A DNA stretch of 64,000 nt from an uncultured Luminiphilus sp. Its GTDB lineage: Bacteria > Pseudomonadota > Gammaproteobacteria > Pseudomonadales > Halieaceae. The stretch is from positions 1 through 64,000 of the forward strand of contig CALSVI010000002.1 in assembly GCA_943840615.1 (NCBI GenBank), given 5' to 3'. Shown here piece after piece: positions 12,513-23,918 of this stretch (positions within the stretch are counted from its first letter, which is position 1; each line of letters starts with the position of its first letter). The notes beneath the pieces are model-generated. The model was given only the letters and a program-made list of their open reading frames with translations. It was not told where the DNA came from and made no database searches. The position numbers and the translations under genes were made by a program.

Positions 12513-12824
12513 TCAGCCGCTGATCGCCGTAATCTTGACTTCGGTGTACCACTGTCGGTGCCCGGTCTCTTTGCGGTGATGCTTGCGGCGATTGAATTTC
12601 ACGATACGGATCTTCTCGTGACGACCGTGGGCTACGACTTCTGCCGTGACCTTACCGCCCTCGACCAAGGGCGCACCAATCTTGACGTCGCTACCGGACC
12701 CCACCATGAGCACCTCATCGAACTCAATAGTCTCGCCCGTTGCGGCCTCAATCTTTTCCAGCTTGAGCTGCTCGCCTTCCTCGACACGGTGTTGCTTACC
12801 ACCGCTGTTGATCACTGCGTACAT
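12513..12824 (-). CDS. rplU: 50S ribosomal protein L21
   Basis: [27 protein letters not shown]...[13 protein letters not shown]. Confidence 0.98.
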   Translation of the reverse strand: MYAVINSGGKQHRVEEGEQLKLEKIEAATGETIEFDEVLMVGSGSDVKIGAPLVEGGKVTAEVVAHGRHEKIRIVKFNRRKHHRKETGHRQWYTEVKITAISG

Positions 12825-12926
12825 TGTATTGTCCTCTCAGTTAGCCTGCTCGCAAATGAGACCGCGCCAGCGCGGGGCAGAGTTCAGGCACCGAAATCCG
12901 GCCATGAGACCGAACCAAGGGCGCGA

Positions 12927-12955
12927 AAGATACGCGTTCAGGGGGTTGAGCGCAA
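12927..12955 (-). promoter_or_regulatory. Candidate sigma-70 promoter for rplU-rpmA
   Basis: Minus strand TTGCGC - 17 nt - TATCTT about 100 nt upstream of rplU. Confidence 0.45.
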
Positions 12956-13073
12956 GTGTGACTATTGGGCTATCTCGGCGCCAGCGCCAGTCAACCGGTC
13001 GTACGATTGCTCACGGGAACATGGCGAGCATTGCCTGCCCGGCCTATACTTGCCGGCCAATGGGGGATCTTGT

Positions 13074-14039
13074 GTGGACGTAACCATCAAGGACAGCGTC
13101 GCGGCCGAATTCGCGCAGGTCGACGATGTCATCGTGGAACTTTTGCAGTCCGATGTCGAGATGGTCGAGAACATCGGTCATTACATCGTGAAAGCGGGCG
13201 GTAAAAGAATGCGGCCGCTGCTGGTGCTGTTGTCGGCCAAGGCCCTGGGCGAGATCAGTGAGGCCCATATTCGCTTTGCCGCCGTCGTGGAATTCATTCA
13301 CACGGCCACACTGCTGCATGATGACGTCGTCGATCTCTCCACGCTGCGGCGGGGGATGCCAACCGCCAATGCGGCGTTTGGCAATGCGCCTAGCGTGTTA
13401 GTCGGAGATTTCATCTACACCCGTGCGTTTCAGCTCATGGTGGGACTCGCGAACATGCCACTTTTGGCACATATGGCGGAGACCACCAACACCATTGCCG
13501 CCGGCGAGGTCATGCAGCTTGTTCATGCGGGCGATCCGGATACGCAGGCCGAGCAATACCAGGAAATTATTCGTCGCAAGACCGCCGCACTGTTTGCAGC
13601 GGCGTGTCGAGGCGCCGCACTGCTGCACGAGACGAGCACCGACAGCGCCGACGCACTCTACGATTACGGTCTGCATCTGGGCATTGCCTTTCAGCTGGCA
13701 GACGATCTCCTTGACTATGCGGGCGACCCGGAACAAACCGGCAAAAATGTAGGCGATGATCTGAACGAGGGAAAAATTACGCTGCCGCTGCTCCATGCGA
13801 TGCAAGCAGGCAATGAAGCCGAACGGGCGTTCGTTGCCGATACCTTGCGCCATAAAAATGGCAGTGCCTTTGCCGACGTCATGACGATCGTGCAGAAGAC
13901 GGGAGGTATTGAGGCGACGCGGGAGGCGGCTGCGGCACATCAAACGCTGGCGCGGGAGGCACTTGATTCTCTGGACCAAAATGATGCGGTCGGCGCCCTG
14001 CGAACGATGGCCGATAACGCGGTGGACCGGCAAGGCTGA
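13074..14039 (+). CDS. ispB: Polyprenyl (octaprenyl) diphosphate synthase
   Basis: GGKRMRPLLVLLSAKALG; LLHDDVVDLSTLRRGMPTAN; FQLADDLLDYAGD. GTG start at 13074 gives 321 aa; the ORF track start is too long. Confidence 0.92.
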   Translation: MDVTIKDSVAAEFAQVDDVIVELLQSDVEMVENIGHYIVKAGGKRMRPLLVLLSAKALGEISEAHIRFAAVVEFIHTATLLHDDVVDLSTLRRGMPTANAAFGNAPSVLVGDFIYTRAFQLMVGLANMPLLAHMAETTNTIAAGEVMQLVHAGDPDTQAEQYQEIIRRKTAALFAAACRGAALLHETSTDSADALYDYGLHLGIAFQLADDLLDYAGDPEQTGKNVGDDLNEGKITLPLLHAMQAGNEAERAFVADTLRHKNGSAFADVMTIVQKTGGIEATREAAAAHQTLAREALDSLDQNDAVGALRTMADNAVDRQG

Positions 14040-15655
14040 TGGCGATAGCACCCCAGGCATTGCACGAAGCACTGCTGGACGCTGCCTCTGCGCTGGGTGA
14101 GGCGCGCGTAGCGCACCTCTTTAGCGAGGTGCCCGATCGAGCGGACCGATATCGCTGTGAAGCCGGGGGCCTTTCCCTTGATTTCTCCAAACACTTACTG
14201 AGTGACGACGCTTGGCAGGGCCTGCTCGAGCTGGCCAGCGCCCGAGCGCTTCCGGAAGCTTTTTCATCTTTAATTGCCGGGCAGATAGTCAATACGTCTG
14301 AGCGACGCCCCGCCCTGCACACGCTGCTTCGCGGCACCGAGTCGAACAGACACCCCGAGAAATCCGATGCCGTGCACAAGACGCTGTCGCGAATGGCCGC
14401 CTTAGTTGAGGCCGTGCATACCGGGCAGACTACTGGCGCGACTGGCAAGCGCTTCACCGATGTCGTGAACCTCGGCATCGGGGGCTCGGATCTGGGCCCA
14501 CGACTGATATACGACGCTCTGAACAGCCCCGAGGCACCCCTTCGCGCGCACTTTGTGGCCAATATTGACCCCGAGGACCTGAACCGCGTGCTGCGCCCCC
14601 TGGACCCGGAAAGCACGTTATGCGTGATCTGCTCTAAGTCGTTTACCACTGAGGAAACCCTCTCCAATGCCACGCGCGCCCGCGACTGGCTGCGGGCGGG
14701 AGGCGTCCACGATGATGCACTCGGGCAGCATCTGATCGCCGTAACCACGCAGGTGGAACGAGCGGAGCAATGGCATATTCCACCTGAGCATTGCTTTCCG
14801 ATGTGGGACTGGGTCGGTGGTCGCTATTCGCTGTGGTCAGCGATCGGCATCAGCATTCCACTGGCACTCGGCTGGCCGGCATTCCATCAGTTATTGGAGG
14901 GCGCCCGGTTAATGGATGCCCACACCGCGGCGATGTCGCCCGGTGAAAATTTGCCCATGATCATGGCACTGCTGGAGCTTTGGCAAACCCATTATCTGGG
15001 CGCCGATACGCATGCCGTATTGCCCTACGCGCAAAAGCTGGCCCGCCTGCCAGACTTTCTGCAACAGCTCACGATGGAGAGTAATGGCAAGCGGGTGTCC
15101 TCTGAAGGGGAGCGTCTTGAGCACGACACCGCGCCAGTCTTGTGGGGGTCCGCGGGCACGATTGGCCAGCATTCTTACTACCAGCTGCTGCACCAAGGCA
15201 CCCGCTCATTCGTCGCCGATATTATTCTGCCGCTGCGCTCCGGCGCCGGGGATCGCGACGCCCGACAGGCACTCGCCGCCCACGCGTTGGCGCAAAGTCG
15301 GGCATTGATGGTCGGGCGCTCTACTGAAGAGGCGGACAAACTCGGCCGCCAACGTGACGTGGATGAGGCCGTGAGCCGGCAATTTGAATCGCCGGGTAAT
15401 CGCAGCCACTCGCTGCTGCTAATCGACGCCCTTTCGCCTGAGTGCCTTGGCGCCCTGATCGCCGCCTATGAACACAAGACCTACTTTCTGGCGGTGCTAC
15501 TGGGCATCAACGCCTTTGACCAGTGGGGTGTGGAATTGGGCAAGGAGATTGCCGCTGACATGAATGAGTTACTCACGACTGGCGAGACCGAGGCAGAGAT
15601 CGATCTCTCTACCCTCGCCGCAGCGCAGGCGTGGCGAGCCGCCAATACCGAGTGA
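14039..15655 (+). CDS. pgi: Glucose-6-phosphate isomerase
   Basis: VVNLGIGGSDLGPRLIYDAL; SKSFTTEETLSNA; GGRYSLWSAIGISIPLALG; MESNGKRV; NAFDQWGVELGKEIA. Start overlaps the ispB stop. Confidence 0.96.
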   Translation: MAIAPQALHEALLDAASALGEARVAHLFSEVPDRADRYRCEAGGLSLDFSKHLLSDDAWQGLLELASARALPEAFSSLIAGQIVNTSERRPALHTLLRGTESNRHPEKSDAVHKTLSRMAALVEAVHTGQTTGATGKRFTDVVNLGIGGSDLGPRLIYDALNSPEAPLRAHFVANIDPEDLNRVLRPLDPESTLCVICSKSFTTEETLSNATRARDWLRAGGVHDDALGQHLIAVTTQVERAEQWHIPPEHCFPMWDWVGGRYSLWSAIGISIPLALGWPAFHQLLEGARLMDAHTAAMSPGENLPMIMALLELWQTHYLGADTHAVLPYAQKLARLPDFLQQLTMESNGKRVSSEGERLEHDTAPVLWGSAGTIGQHSYYQLLHQGTRSFVADIILPLRSGAGDRDARQALAAHALAQSRALMVGRSTEEADKLGRQRDVDEAVSRQFESPGNRSHSLLLIDALSPECLGALIAAYEHKTYFLAVLLGINAFDQWGVELGKEIAADMNELLTTGETEAEIDLSTLAAAQAWRAANTE

Positions 15656-15659
15656 GCGC

Positions 15660-17015
15660 TTAAGCGTCGATTAAGGCCAGTAACTCGTCGGTTTTTTCGC
15701 TCATCAGCGCGTGGTCGCCGCGCGATTCTACATTCAGCCTGACCACCGGCTCGGTATTCGACATGCGTAAATTAAAGCGCCAATCCGCAAAATCCAGACC
15801 CAGACCATCGAGCTTTTCCACTGCGAGCGCCTGCGACCCATAACGCGCCTCCACCGTCGCCAAGAGCGCTGCGGGATCCGCTACCTCACGGTTGATCTCG
15901 CCTGAGCAGGGAAAAGCGGCCTCTCGCGCCGCCACTAATTGGCCAAGAGACTGGCCCGTTTGGGACATCAGGCCGGCAATAAGCAACCACGGAATCATGC
16001 CACTGTCGCAGTAGGCAAAGTCTCGAAAATAGTGGTGGGCTGACATTTCGCCGCCATACACCGCGTCCACTTCGCGCATCCGCTCTTTGATAAAAGCGTG
16101 CCCGGTTTTACTGAGCACGGGCTCGCCGCCGCCTGCGAGGGCGATATCCTGAGTGTTCCAGGTCAGACGGGGGTCGTGCACGATACGCTGCGGCCCCAGC
16201 TGAGACAAAAAGGCTTCAGCTAACAGGCCCACAATGTAATACCCCTCGATAAAATGCCCGGCGCTATCAAAGAAAAAACAGCGGTCGAAATCACCGTCCC
16301 AGGCAATACCGAGATCGGCCTGCTCCGCCACCACTCGATCTGCCGTGGCGGCACGATTCTCTACCAACAGTGGGTTGGGCACGCCATTGGGGAAATGGCC
16401 ATTCGGCTCATGGTGAACCTTGATGAACTCAAACGGTAAATGGGGTTCAAGCGCATCCAGAACCCGACCGGCGCCGCCATTACCTGCCGTGCAAACAATC
16501 TTGAGGGGCTTCAGCGCTGACAGCTCGACATAGGACAGGAGATGCTCAACGTATGCAGCCTCGGTATCGACCGTACTGTAAGCGCCCTCCGCACTCGCTG
16601 GGGTAAAGGCATTGCGCTCTGCCGCGGCGCGAATTTCCGCCAGACCCGAGTCTCCGGAAATCGGCTTCGAGCCCTCGCGCACAAATTTCATGCCGTTATA
16701 GTCTTTGGGGTTATGACTGGCCGTCACCGCGATCCCGCCGCCCACACCCAGGTGAGTTGTGGCGAAGTAAATCTCCTCGGTGCCGCATAGGCCAATGTCC
16801 TGCACCGAGACCCCCTGCGCAAGGAGGCCGTCGATCAGTGCTGCTTTGATGGATTCACTGGTCAGGCGGATATCATGCCCGACCACCACCGTGCCAGGCT
16901 GGATGACCTCGGCATAGGCCTGGCCGATCCGCCGGGCGATCTCTTCGTTGAGTTGGTCCGGGATACGCCCCCGGACGTCATAGGCCTTAAAGCACTCGAA
17001 AGAATCGGCCATCAT
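15660..17015 (-). CDS. Phosphomannomutase / phosphoglucomutase
   Basis: [75 protein letters not shown]. Confidence 0.92.
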   Translation of the reverse strand: MMADSFECFKAYDVRGRIPDQLNEEIARRIGQAYAEVIQPGTVVVGHDIRLTSESIKAALIDGLLAQGVSVQDIGLCGTEEIYFATTHLGVGGGIAVTASHNPKDYNGMKFVREGSKPISGDSGLAEIRAAAERNAFTPASAEGAYSTVDTEAAYVEHLLSYVELSALKPLKIVCTAGNGGAGRVLDALEPHLPFEFIKVHHEPNGHFPNGVPNPLLVENRAATADRVVAEQADLGIAWDGDFDRCFFFDSAGHFIEGYYIVGLLAEAFLSQLGPQRIVHDPRLTWNTQDIALAGGGEPVLSKTGHAFIKERMREVDAVYGGEMSAHHYFRDFAYCDSGMIPWLLIAGLMSQTGQSLGQLVAAREAAFPCSGEINREVADPAALLATVEARYGSQALAVEKLDGLGLDFADWRFNLRMSNTEPVVRLNVESRGDHALMSEKTDELLALIDA

Positions 17016-17842
17016 TCCTGACCGTAATAGTGCTCAAAAACGTGCTGGGTGGCCTCAACAAAACCCGGCACGCTGCCGCAATCGAAGCGCAGCCCTTCAA
17101 ACTGATAGGCGAGAACACGGCCCTCGCTAGCCTGCGTCTGCAATGCGTCCGTCAATTGCACTTCGCCGTTCCGGCCGGGGGGGGTGCTGCGAATGATGTC
17201 GAAAATATCCGGCGTCAGAATGTAGCGGCCGATGACAGCAAGATTGGACGGCGCTTCGTCTTGTGGTGGTTTTTCGACCATCTGCGTCACGCGGGTCAAG
17301 CCGGCGCGCTCCGCCGTCCCTGCGACCACGCCGTATTGGTGGACCTCGTCCATCGGTACCTCCTGCACGGCGACGATCGAACACTGGAACTCCTCGTAAA
17401 GCGCTGCCATCTGAGCCAGCACCCCAGAGCCCCCGCGGTTCAGGCAGAGGTCGTCCGATAGCACCACGCCAAACGGCTGATCACCAATCAGTGGTTCACC
17501 GGTGAGAATCGCATGACCCAGGCCCAGCATTTCCCGCTGGCGCACCATTGTAAATACCCCGCGCTCAATCACCTCTCGAATGCCGCCTAAGTAGGCTTCC
17601 TTTGACGATCCGGCGATTTGGTGCTCGAGCTCGTAGCTGATATCAAAATGGTCGGCGATGGCCCGTTTACCGCGGCCAGTCACCAACGCACAGTTGGTCA
17701 TACCGGCTTCAATGGCCTCCTCGACGCCGTATTGCACCAAAGGCTTATTGACCACCGGGAGCATTTCTTTCGGCATACTCTTGGTAGCGGGCAGAAAGCG
17801 GGTCCCGTAACCCGCCACGGGGAATAGGCATTTACCAATCAT
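17012..17842 (-). CDS. galU: UTP--glucose-1-phosphate uridylyltransferase
   Basis: [66 protein letters not shown]. Overlaps the next gene by 4 bp. Confidence 0.94.
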   Translation of the reverse strand: MIGKCLFPVAGYGTRFLPATKSMPKEMLPVVNKPLVQYGVEEAIEAGMTNCALVTGRGKRAIADHFDISYELEHQIAGSSKEAYLGGIREVIERGVFTMVRQREMLGLGHAILTGEPLIGDQPFGVVLSDDLCLNRGGSGVLAQMAALYEEFQCSIVAVQEVPMDEVHQYGVVAGTAERAGLTRVTQMVEKPPQDEAPSNLAVIGRYILTPDIFDIIRSTPPGRNGEVQLTDALQTQASEGRVLAYQFEGLRFDCGSVPGFVEATQHVFEHYYGQE

Positions 17843-19257
17843 GTCGGGGTCTCCTCCCTGCCGTAGACGTCATCGAAGCGCACGATGTCGTCTTCTCCTA
17901 GATACGAACCGGACTGCACTTCGATCACTTCCAGCGGCACCGCTGCACGATTGGCAAGGCGGTGCTTCATACCCACCGGAATGTAGGTCGATTCATCGGG
18001 GCCCAGCGTCAGTTGCTCGTCACCCCGGATAATAGTTGCCTCACCCGATACAACCACCCAGTGCTCAGCCCGATGATGATGCAGCTGCAGCGATAGCGTC
18101 TGTCCGGGCGTCACAGTGAGGCGCTTGACCTGAAATTGCTCACCGACCACCAGCGACTCGTAAGAGCCCCAGGGCCGAAAGACTTGTTGATGAAGGGTTG
18201 CCTCAGGCCGATCAAGCGATGTCAGCGTTTCTACGACCCGCTTGATCTGCTGCATGCGATCCCTCGCCCCCACCAAGACGGCATCGGCCGTTTCTACCAC
18301 CACCAGGTCATCGATCCCAATGGCGGTCACCAAGCGGCTCTCGCTGCGAATGTAGTTATTGCGGGCATCTTGCAGCAACACGTCTCCGTCGCTGACGTTG
18401 CCATCCGCGTCAGCATGACCGATTTCCCACAGTGCCGACCAGGCGCCCACGTCGCTCCAGCCGCACTCGAGCGTGGCCACGCCGCCCTCCTGCGTATGCT
18501 CCATGACCGCGTAGTCAATACTGTCGGCGGGCGAGGCCATAAACGCCTCCGCGTTGGGGCGAATAAAATCCAGATCGCGCTCGGCCCCTGCCATGGCCTG
18601 CTCGCAGGCGCTGAGCACGGCGGGTTGGTGCGTGGCAAGCTCGGCAAGGTAGCGATCAGCGCGGAACAGAAACATGCCGCTATTCCAAAAATAGTGCCCC
18701 TCCGCCCTATACCGCTCTGCCGTCGTCCTGTCCGGTTTCTCCACGAATTCGGCCAGCTCAAAAAGATCCTCTGTCAGTGCATCGCCGCAGCGCACATAGC
18801 CGTAACCCGTTTCCGCTCGAGTGGGCACGACACCAAAGGTCATTAATTTGCCCCGCTGCGCCGGGACCGCGGCCCGCTGTACGGCAGCTCGAAATGCAGC
18901 AGGCTCGGTCACATGGTGATCTGCCGGTAGCACCAGTAACAATGCGTCGGGGGTGTGAGCCTGCGCCTGCAAGGCAGCGAGGGCGATGGCGGGGGCGGTA
19001 TTACGGCCCACGGGCTCCAGAATAATCGTGGCACTTTCTGCGCCGACCTCGCGTAGCTGCTCGGCCACCATAAAGCGATGCTCGTCGTTACACACCACCA
19101 TCGCCGGCCCACACTGTAACCCCTGCAGACGTCGATGAGTCTCCTGCAACATGGAGCCTTCACCCCCAAGGGGTAAAAACTGTTTGGGTCGGGCAGCGCG
19201 GGAAACCGGCCAGAGGCGGCTGCCCACACCACCGGATAGCAACACGGGTATCAACAT
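17839..19257 (-). CDS. Mannose-1-phosphate guanylyltransferase / mannose-6-phosphate isomerase (bifunctional type)
   Basis: PVLLSGGVGSRLWPVSRAARPKQFLPL; FVEKPDRTTAERY; WSDVGAWSALWE; cupin-type C-terminus RPWGSYESLVVGEQFQVKRLTVTPGQTLSLQLHHHRAEHWVVVSG. Confidence 0.93.
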   Translation of the reverse strand: MLIPVLLSGGVGSRLWPVSRAARPKQFLPLGGEGSMLQETHRRLQGLQCGPAMVVCNDEHRFMVAEQLREVGAESATIILEPVGRNTAPAIALAALQAQAHTPDALLLVLPADHHVTEPAAFRAAVQRAAVPAQRGKLMTFGVVPTRAETGYGYVRCGDALTEDLFELAEFVEKPDRTTAERYRAEGHYFWNSGMFLFRADRYLAELATHQPAVLSACEQAMAGAERDLDFIRPNAEAFMASPADSIDYAVMEHTQEGGVATLECGWSDVGAWSALWEIGHADADGNVSDGDVLLQDARNNYIRSESRLVTAIGIDDLVVVETADAVLVGARDRMQQIKRVVETLTSLDRPEATLHQQVFRPWGSYESLVVGEQFQVKRLTVTPGQTLSLQLHHHRAEHWVVVSGEATIIRGDEQLTLGPDESTYIPVGMKHRLANRAAVPLEVIEVQSGSYLGEDDIVRFDDVYGREETPT

Positions 19258-19515
19258 AACGAGCGTAGCGGGGTCAAAAACGAACGGTGATGCTACTGGA
19301 AGCGCCTCGATGCGTCACCCCAGTGGTGATTTTTTGGATTGTGACAGTTACCTAGACTCCTCGGAGGCATGCGATCCACACCACGGATGACGCGCAACCG
19401 TCGCTGGATCGTGTCGCGCCCTTCCTCTACAATTGCGACGTTGTCCTTTGTTCAGGCGGTGATGCGCGTAATGCGTTCCCGTCTCCGCCCCACGCTTTCT
19501 GGAAAACTCCCCGAA

Positions 19516-20049
19516 ATGACCGAGCACTCCCCCTTTATTCCGCAGTCTCATTATGACAAGGCCGAGCTGGTGGCCTGCGGCTTGGGCGAGTTATTCGGGC
19601 CGGGAAATGCGCAGCTCCCTGTCGACAATATGTTAATGGTAGACCGCATCACCCATATCAGCTCCGAGGGAGGTGCCGCAGGCAAGGGTGAACTCATCGC
19701 CGAGCTCGACATTCATTCTGACCTGTGGTTTTTTGCCTGCCATTTCCCGGGCGATCCGGTGATGCCGGGCTGCCTCGGCCTCGATGCCATGTGGCAGCTG
19801 GTCGGATTTTTCCTCGGCTGGCGGGGTAACCCGGGCCGCGGACGGGCACTAGGGTGCGGTGAAGTCAAGTTCACTGGGCAGATCCTGCCCAGCCACACTC
19901 AGGTGCGATACCACATTCAAATGAAGCGGGTCATCGAGCGCAAGCTGGTCATGGGGATTGCAGACGGATCGGTTTCAGTCGATGGCGAGACCATTTATAC
20001 CGCCTCGGATCTTCGCGTTGGCCTGTTCCAGAATATGGAGGCGATGTAA
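19516..20049 (+). CDS. fabA: 3-hydroxydecanoyl-ACP dehydratase
   Basis: [47 protein letters not shown]; start ATG 19516. Confidence 0.96.
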   Translation: MTEHSPFIPQSHYDKAELVACGLGELFGPGNAQLPVDNMLMVDRITHISSEGGAAGKGELIAELDIHSDLWFFACHFPGDPVMPGCLGLDAMWQLVGFFLGWRGNPGRGRALGCGEVKFTGQILPSHTQVRYHIQMKRVIERKLVMGIADGSVSVDGETIYTASDLRVGLFQNMEAM

Positions 20050-21269
20050 TGACTGAGCGGGTTGTGATCACCGGCTTGGGAATCGTTTCCTGCCTTGGTA
20101 ATGACGCCGCCGCGGTGCGGGATGCCTTATTCAACGGGCGATCGGGTATTACGCTGTATCAGGACCACATTGATGCCGGTATGCGCTCACAGGTGGCCGG
20201 CGCGCCGCAAATTGACCTCTCCGAGCACATCGATCGCAAACAATGGCGATTCATGGGCGACGCCGCAGGCTACGCCTACCTGAGCCTGCAGCAAGCCATC
20301 GCGCAGGCGGGTCTGACGCCAGAGCAAATCTCTCACCCGCGCACCGGTATTGTCGCCGGGTCGGGCGGTGCCTCCTCTGCGAGTCAGGTTGAAGCAGCAG
20401 ATATCCTTCGGGACCGCGGCATTCGCCGGGTCGGGCCTTATCGCGTAACGCAGACTATGGGCAGCACCGTATCGGCCTGTCTGGCAACACCCTTTCAGAT
20501 AAAGGGCGTCAACTACTCTATTTCTTCGGCTTGCTCCACCAGTGCACACTGCATCGGACATGCGATGGAACTGATTCAACTCGGCAAACAGGACGTGATG
20601 TTCGCCGGTGGCGGAGAGGAACTGCACTGGACCATGAGCGCGCTGTTCGACGCGATGGGCGCACTCTCAAGCCACTATAACGAGACGCCGGAGCGCGCCT
20701 CGCGCGCCTACGATACCGACCGGGATGGTTTTGTGATCGCCGGTGGTGGCGGCATGGTCGTGGTGGAATCTCTCACCCATGCCAAAGCGAGAGGCGCGAC
20801 GATACTCGCCGAACTGGTGGGCTATGGTGCCACCTCGGACGGTTATGACATGGTGGCACCCTCTGGCGAAGGGGCGGTGCGCTGCATGCAGCAGGCGATG
20901 GAAGCGATCGACGGGAGCATCGATTACATCAATGCTCATGGCACCAGCACCCCTGCTGGAGACATTCAGGAGCTCAATGCACTGCGAACGGTATTTGGCG
21001 ATAACGCGCCGGTAATCGGTTCAACCAAATCACTGTCGGGACACTCTCTCGGCGCTGCGGGCGTGCAGGAAGCGATCTATTCGCTTTTGATGATGCAGGA
21101 CGACTTCGTCGCGGCCTCTGCCAACATCGACAATCTCGATGAAGGTGCTGAAGGTATGCCCATTGCAATAGAGCGGGTCGACAACGCCGGGCTGAATCAG
21201 GTCATGTCAAACAGCTTTGGCTTCGGCGGCACCAACGCAACGCTAATTTTTCGTCGCTACGCCGACTGA
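20049..21269 (+). CDS. fabB: 3-oxoacyl-ACP synthase I
   Basis: [75 protein letters not shown]. Translationally coupled to fabA. Confidence 0.96.
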   Translation: MTERVVITGLGIVSCLGNDAAAVRDALFNGRSGITLYQDHIDAGMRSQVAGAPQIDLSEHIDRKQWRFMGDAAGYAYLSLQQAIAQAGLTPEQISHPRTGIVAGSGGASSASQVEAADILRDRGIRRVGPYRVTQTMGSTVSACLATPFQIKGVNYSISSACSTSAHCIGHAMELIQLGKQDVMFAGGGEELHWTMSALFDAMGALSSHYNETPERASRAYDTDRDGFVIAGGGGMVVVESLTHAKARGATILAELVGYGATSDGYDMVAPSGEGAVRCMQQAMEAIDGSIDYINAHGTSTPAGDIQELNALRTVFGDNAPVIGSTKSLSGHSLGAAGVQEAIYSLLMMQDDFVAASANIDNLDEGAEGMPIAIERVDNAGLNQVMSNSFGFGGTNATLIFRRYAD

Positions 21270-21293
21270 CGCCGATTGGGCCGCGTCGCGCTA

Positions 21294-22487
21294 TCAGAGT
21301 GCAGACAGCGGCATCACCTCTAACCAATCGCCCTCCGCTACCGTCGTGCCGGGGGCAATCACCGCCACCCCATCTGCCTCACTCAGACTACTGAGCACGC
21401 CGGAGCTTTGGCTTCGGGCCAGATGCGCGCGCATCGCTGTCCCCGTGCCAAGCAGCTGGACGCGGAGAAACTCCTCCCGTGACCCGGGTCGGGACACGGA
21501 AAAAGCCGCCTGCACCGGGAAGCGCAGCGCAGGCGTCACTTGCCCGCCCTGGCGCGCTATCAGCCAGGGCTTGGCCACCAGCGCAAAGGTGATAAAGGCA
21601 GAAACCGGATTACCGGGCAGTCCAAAGATCGGCGTGCCACAAACCTCGCCAAATGCGAGCGGTTTACCGGGCTTAATGGCCAGTTTCCAGAGATTCAATG
21701 ATCCGCGACTTTCAATCTGGCCGCGAACATGGTCTTCCTCTCCAACCGATACGCCGCCCGCCGTCACGACGCAATCAGCTTCTGCTGCCGCGTGCTCCAG
21801 CGCCTCGCCGACGCGCTCGGGATCATCAGGGATGTTGCCCAGATCTAATACCGTCATCCCCAAGGCGCCAATCTGTGCCCCTAAACTGAAGCGATTACTG
21901 TTGTAGATCTGGCCGGGATTCAAGTCGCCACTACCGGGCTCACGCAGCTCATCTCCGGTGGTCAACACTGCAACGGTGAGTGGCCTGAAGACCTTGACGG
22001 CGTCGATGCCCACCGAGGCCAATAAGCCGATGTCCTGAGGAGTCATGCGCTGCCCGGCTGCCACCAGCCGGTCCCCTGGCTGAATATCATCGCCTCGCCG
22101 GCGAATATGCTGCCCCAATATCGCAGCGGGGAGCTTAACGCCCTCGGGCAGCACCTGAGCCTCTTCCTGAAGGACCACCGAATCCGCTCCTTCCGGAATT
22201 TCCGCACCGGTAAAAATGCGGGCTGCAGTGCCCTCCTGTAGTGGTACCGGGGCCTGCCCCGCTGGAACACGCTGGCTGAGTGGAAGCACGCCAGGCACAT
22301 CCCGACTTGCCACCGCATAACCATCCATGGCGCTATTGTCCGCGGGGGGAACCGCCCGATCAGCACAGATCGCCTCTGCACAAAAGCGGTTGGCTGCCGC
22401 CTCGAGTGCCACGACTTCGCGCTCGGGCTGTGCCATGGCAGTGGCGAGGATCAGCTCAAGCGCGTCAGAGAGGGGAGTCAGCGCCAT
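21294..22487 (-). CDS. moeA: Molybdopterin molybdenumtransferase
   Basis: DNSAMDGYAV; GAEIPEGADSVVLQEEA; TTGDELREPG; GGVSVGEEDHV; FGLPGNPVSAFITF. Confidence 0.94.
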   Translation of the reverse strand: MALTPLSDALELILATAMAQPEREVVALEAAANRFCAEAICADRAVPPADNSAMDGYAVASRDVPGVLPLSQRVPAGQAPVPLQEGTAARIFTGAEIPEGADSVVLQEEAQVLPEGVKLPAAILGQHIRRRGDDIQPGDRLVAAGQRMTPQDIGLLASVGIDAVKVFRPLTVAVLTTGDELREPGSGDLNPGQIYNSNRFSLGAQIGALGMTVLDLGNIPDDPERVGEALEHAAAEADCVVTAGGVSVGEEDHVRGQIESRGSLNLWKLAIKPGKPLAFGEVCGTPIFGLPGNPVSAFITFALVAKPWLIARQGGQVTPALRFPVQAAFSVSRPGSREEFLRVQLLGTGTAMRAHLARSQSSGVLSSLSEADGVAVIAPGTTVAEGDWLEVMPLSAL

Positions 22488-22490
22488 CGG

Positions 22491-22988
22491 TCAGTGGCCT
22501 CGCAGCACTCCAACAAAGTTGCAGGGGCGATGTTCGCTGTCGAGCTGATCCTGAAGAATGCCCTCCCATGCGGTGCGACAGGCACCGGTTGAACCGGGCA
22601 TGCAAAAGATGACCGTGCCATTCGCCATACCGGCCAACGCCCTCGATTGGACCGTCGAGGAGCCAATTTCAGCGAGGCTCAGCGCGCGGAAGACCTCTCC
22701 GAACCCGTCGATGGTTTTATCAAACAGGGGCGCCAACGCCTCGGGCGTCGAATCACGACCCGAAAAGCCGGTACCACCTGTGGTCAACACCACTTCGATG
22801 CCGGGGTTCGCGATCCACTCCGAGACAATGGCGCGAAGCTGATAAATATCGTCGAGCGCGATCTGTCGGTCGGCCAGCTCATGACCCGCCGCCAATAACG
22901 CGTCTTCCAAAAACGTCCCCGAGGTATCGGTATCCCGCGTGCGGGTATCACTGACGGTCAAAACCGCCACTTTCAGTGCTGCACTCAC
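22491..22988 (-). CDS. moaB: Molybdenum cofactor biosynthesis protein MoaB/Mog family
   Basis: VAVLTVSDTRTRDTDTSG; VVLTTGGTGFSGRDSTPEA; CMPGSTGACRTAWEGIL. Confidence 0.92.
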   Translation of the reverse strand: MSAALKVAVLTVSDTRTRDTDTSGTFLEDALLAAGHELADRQIALDDIYQLRAIVSEWIANPGIEVVLTTGGTGFSGRDSTPEALAPLFDKTIDGFGEVFRALSLAEIGSSTVQSRALAGMANGTVIFCMPGSTGACRTAWEGILQDQLDSEHRPCNFVGVLRGH

Positions 22989-23000
22989 TCTGCTTAACCC

Positions 23001-23873
23001 TTATGCGTCCGCGTAAAGCTCAATGTAGCGCCGAACCGCGCGAGGAACAAATTCCCGCCAGCTCAACTGCTGTATACCAAACTGGTGACGGATCTCGGCA
23101 CAATCGAGACTCAGGCTTGTAGGAGACTCCGCCTGACCTTCGATCAACTCCATGAGCTCCCGGGCCTCGGTAAAAGGCTGATATTGCGACGCGTTCGCCA
23201 ATACCGTCTCCATAAAGGAGTAGAGGTTGACCTCGCCGATGCCACTGTAATGATAAAGCCCCGAGCGCGGCGAGCCAGCACCCATCTGATCGATAATGCC
23301 GTGTATTACCCGCGCGACCTCCGCGACATGGACGGGGCTCCCTCTGGCCTGCTCGCTGACTCTGATGCGGTCCCCGCGGGCCAGCGCATCCAGAGCCCGG
23401 GCCAAAGGGTTGGGTCGACGGCCGCCAAACATTAATCCCAGTCGCAGAATAAACACCTCTTCGAGGGAGGCTTTGAGCAGCTCCTCAACCTCGATTAACG
23501 TTTTACCCACGGCGTCGATGGCGTCTGGCTGATCACCCTCCCGATACGGGCGGGTCAGCGAGCCGGAAAAGACGCGGGCGCTCGACAGAAACAGGTAGCT
23601 CACGCGATCCCGGGCCGCAAGCTCTGCCAGCCAGCGGGTGCGTTCAACGTCGGGTTGCCCCACCGGATCGACGCCGTCGATTTGGGTGACCAATCGGGCA
23701 TCGAGAATCAGGTCGATAGGCTCACGGCGAATCAGCTTTTTGACTTGCCTTTCGCGGCGCCACCGGGTCGTATCCATATCGACGCCAACGATCTCATGAC
23801 GCATTAACGGGGTAGCGAAAGACCGCAGCGCATAGCCCAGCGGAGAATCCAGACCCAGAACGAGTATGCGCAT
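23001..23873 (-). CDS. RmlD-like sugar-nucleotide-binding / SDR protein
   Basis: MRILVLGLDSPLGYALRS N-terminal nucleotide-binding-like segment; VSYLFLSSARVFSGSLTRPYREGDQPD; GLYHYSGIGEVNLYSFMETVL. Confidence 0.7.
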   Translation of the reverse strand: MRILVLGLDSPLGYALRSFATPLMRHEIVGVDMDTTRWRRERQVKKLIRREPIDLILDARLVTQIDGVDPVGQPDVERTRWLAELAARDRVSYLFLSSARVFSGSLTRPYREGDQPDAIDAVGKTLIEVEELLKASLEEVFILRLGLMFGGRRPNPLARALDALARGDRIRVSEQARGSPVHVAEVARVIHGIIDQMGAGSPRSGLYHYSGIGEVNLYSFMETVLANASQYQPFTEARELMELIEGQAESPTSLSLDCAEIRHQFGIQQLSWREFVPRAVRRYIELYADA

Positions 23874-23918
23874 AAGCAATTAGGGCGTGCGTGACGCGAC
23901 GCTCAATCCAGCTCTTGT

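Noticed and set aside
13398-14748. Minus-strand ORFs of 224 and 289 aa across ispB and pgi
   Set aside because: Antisense to two strongly supported enzymes; composition typical of shadow frames.
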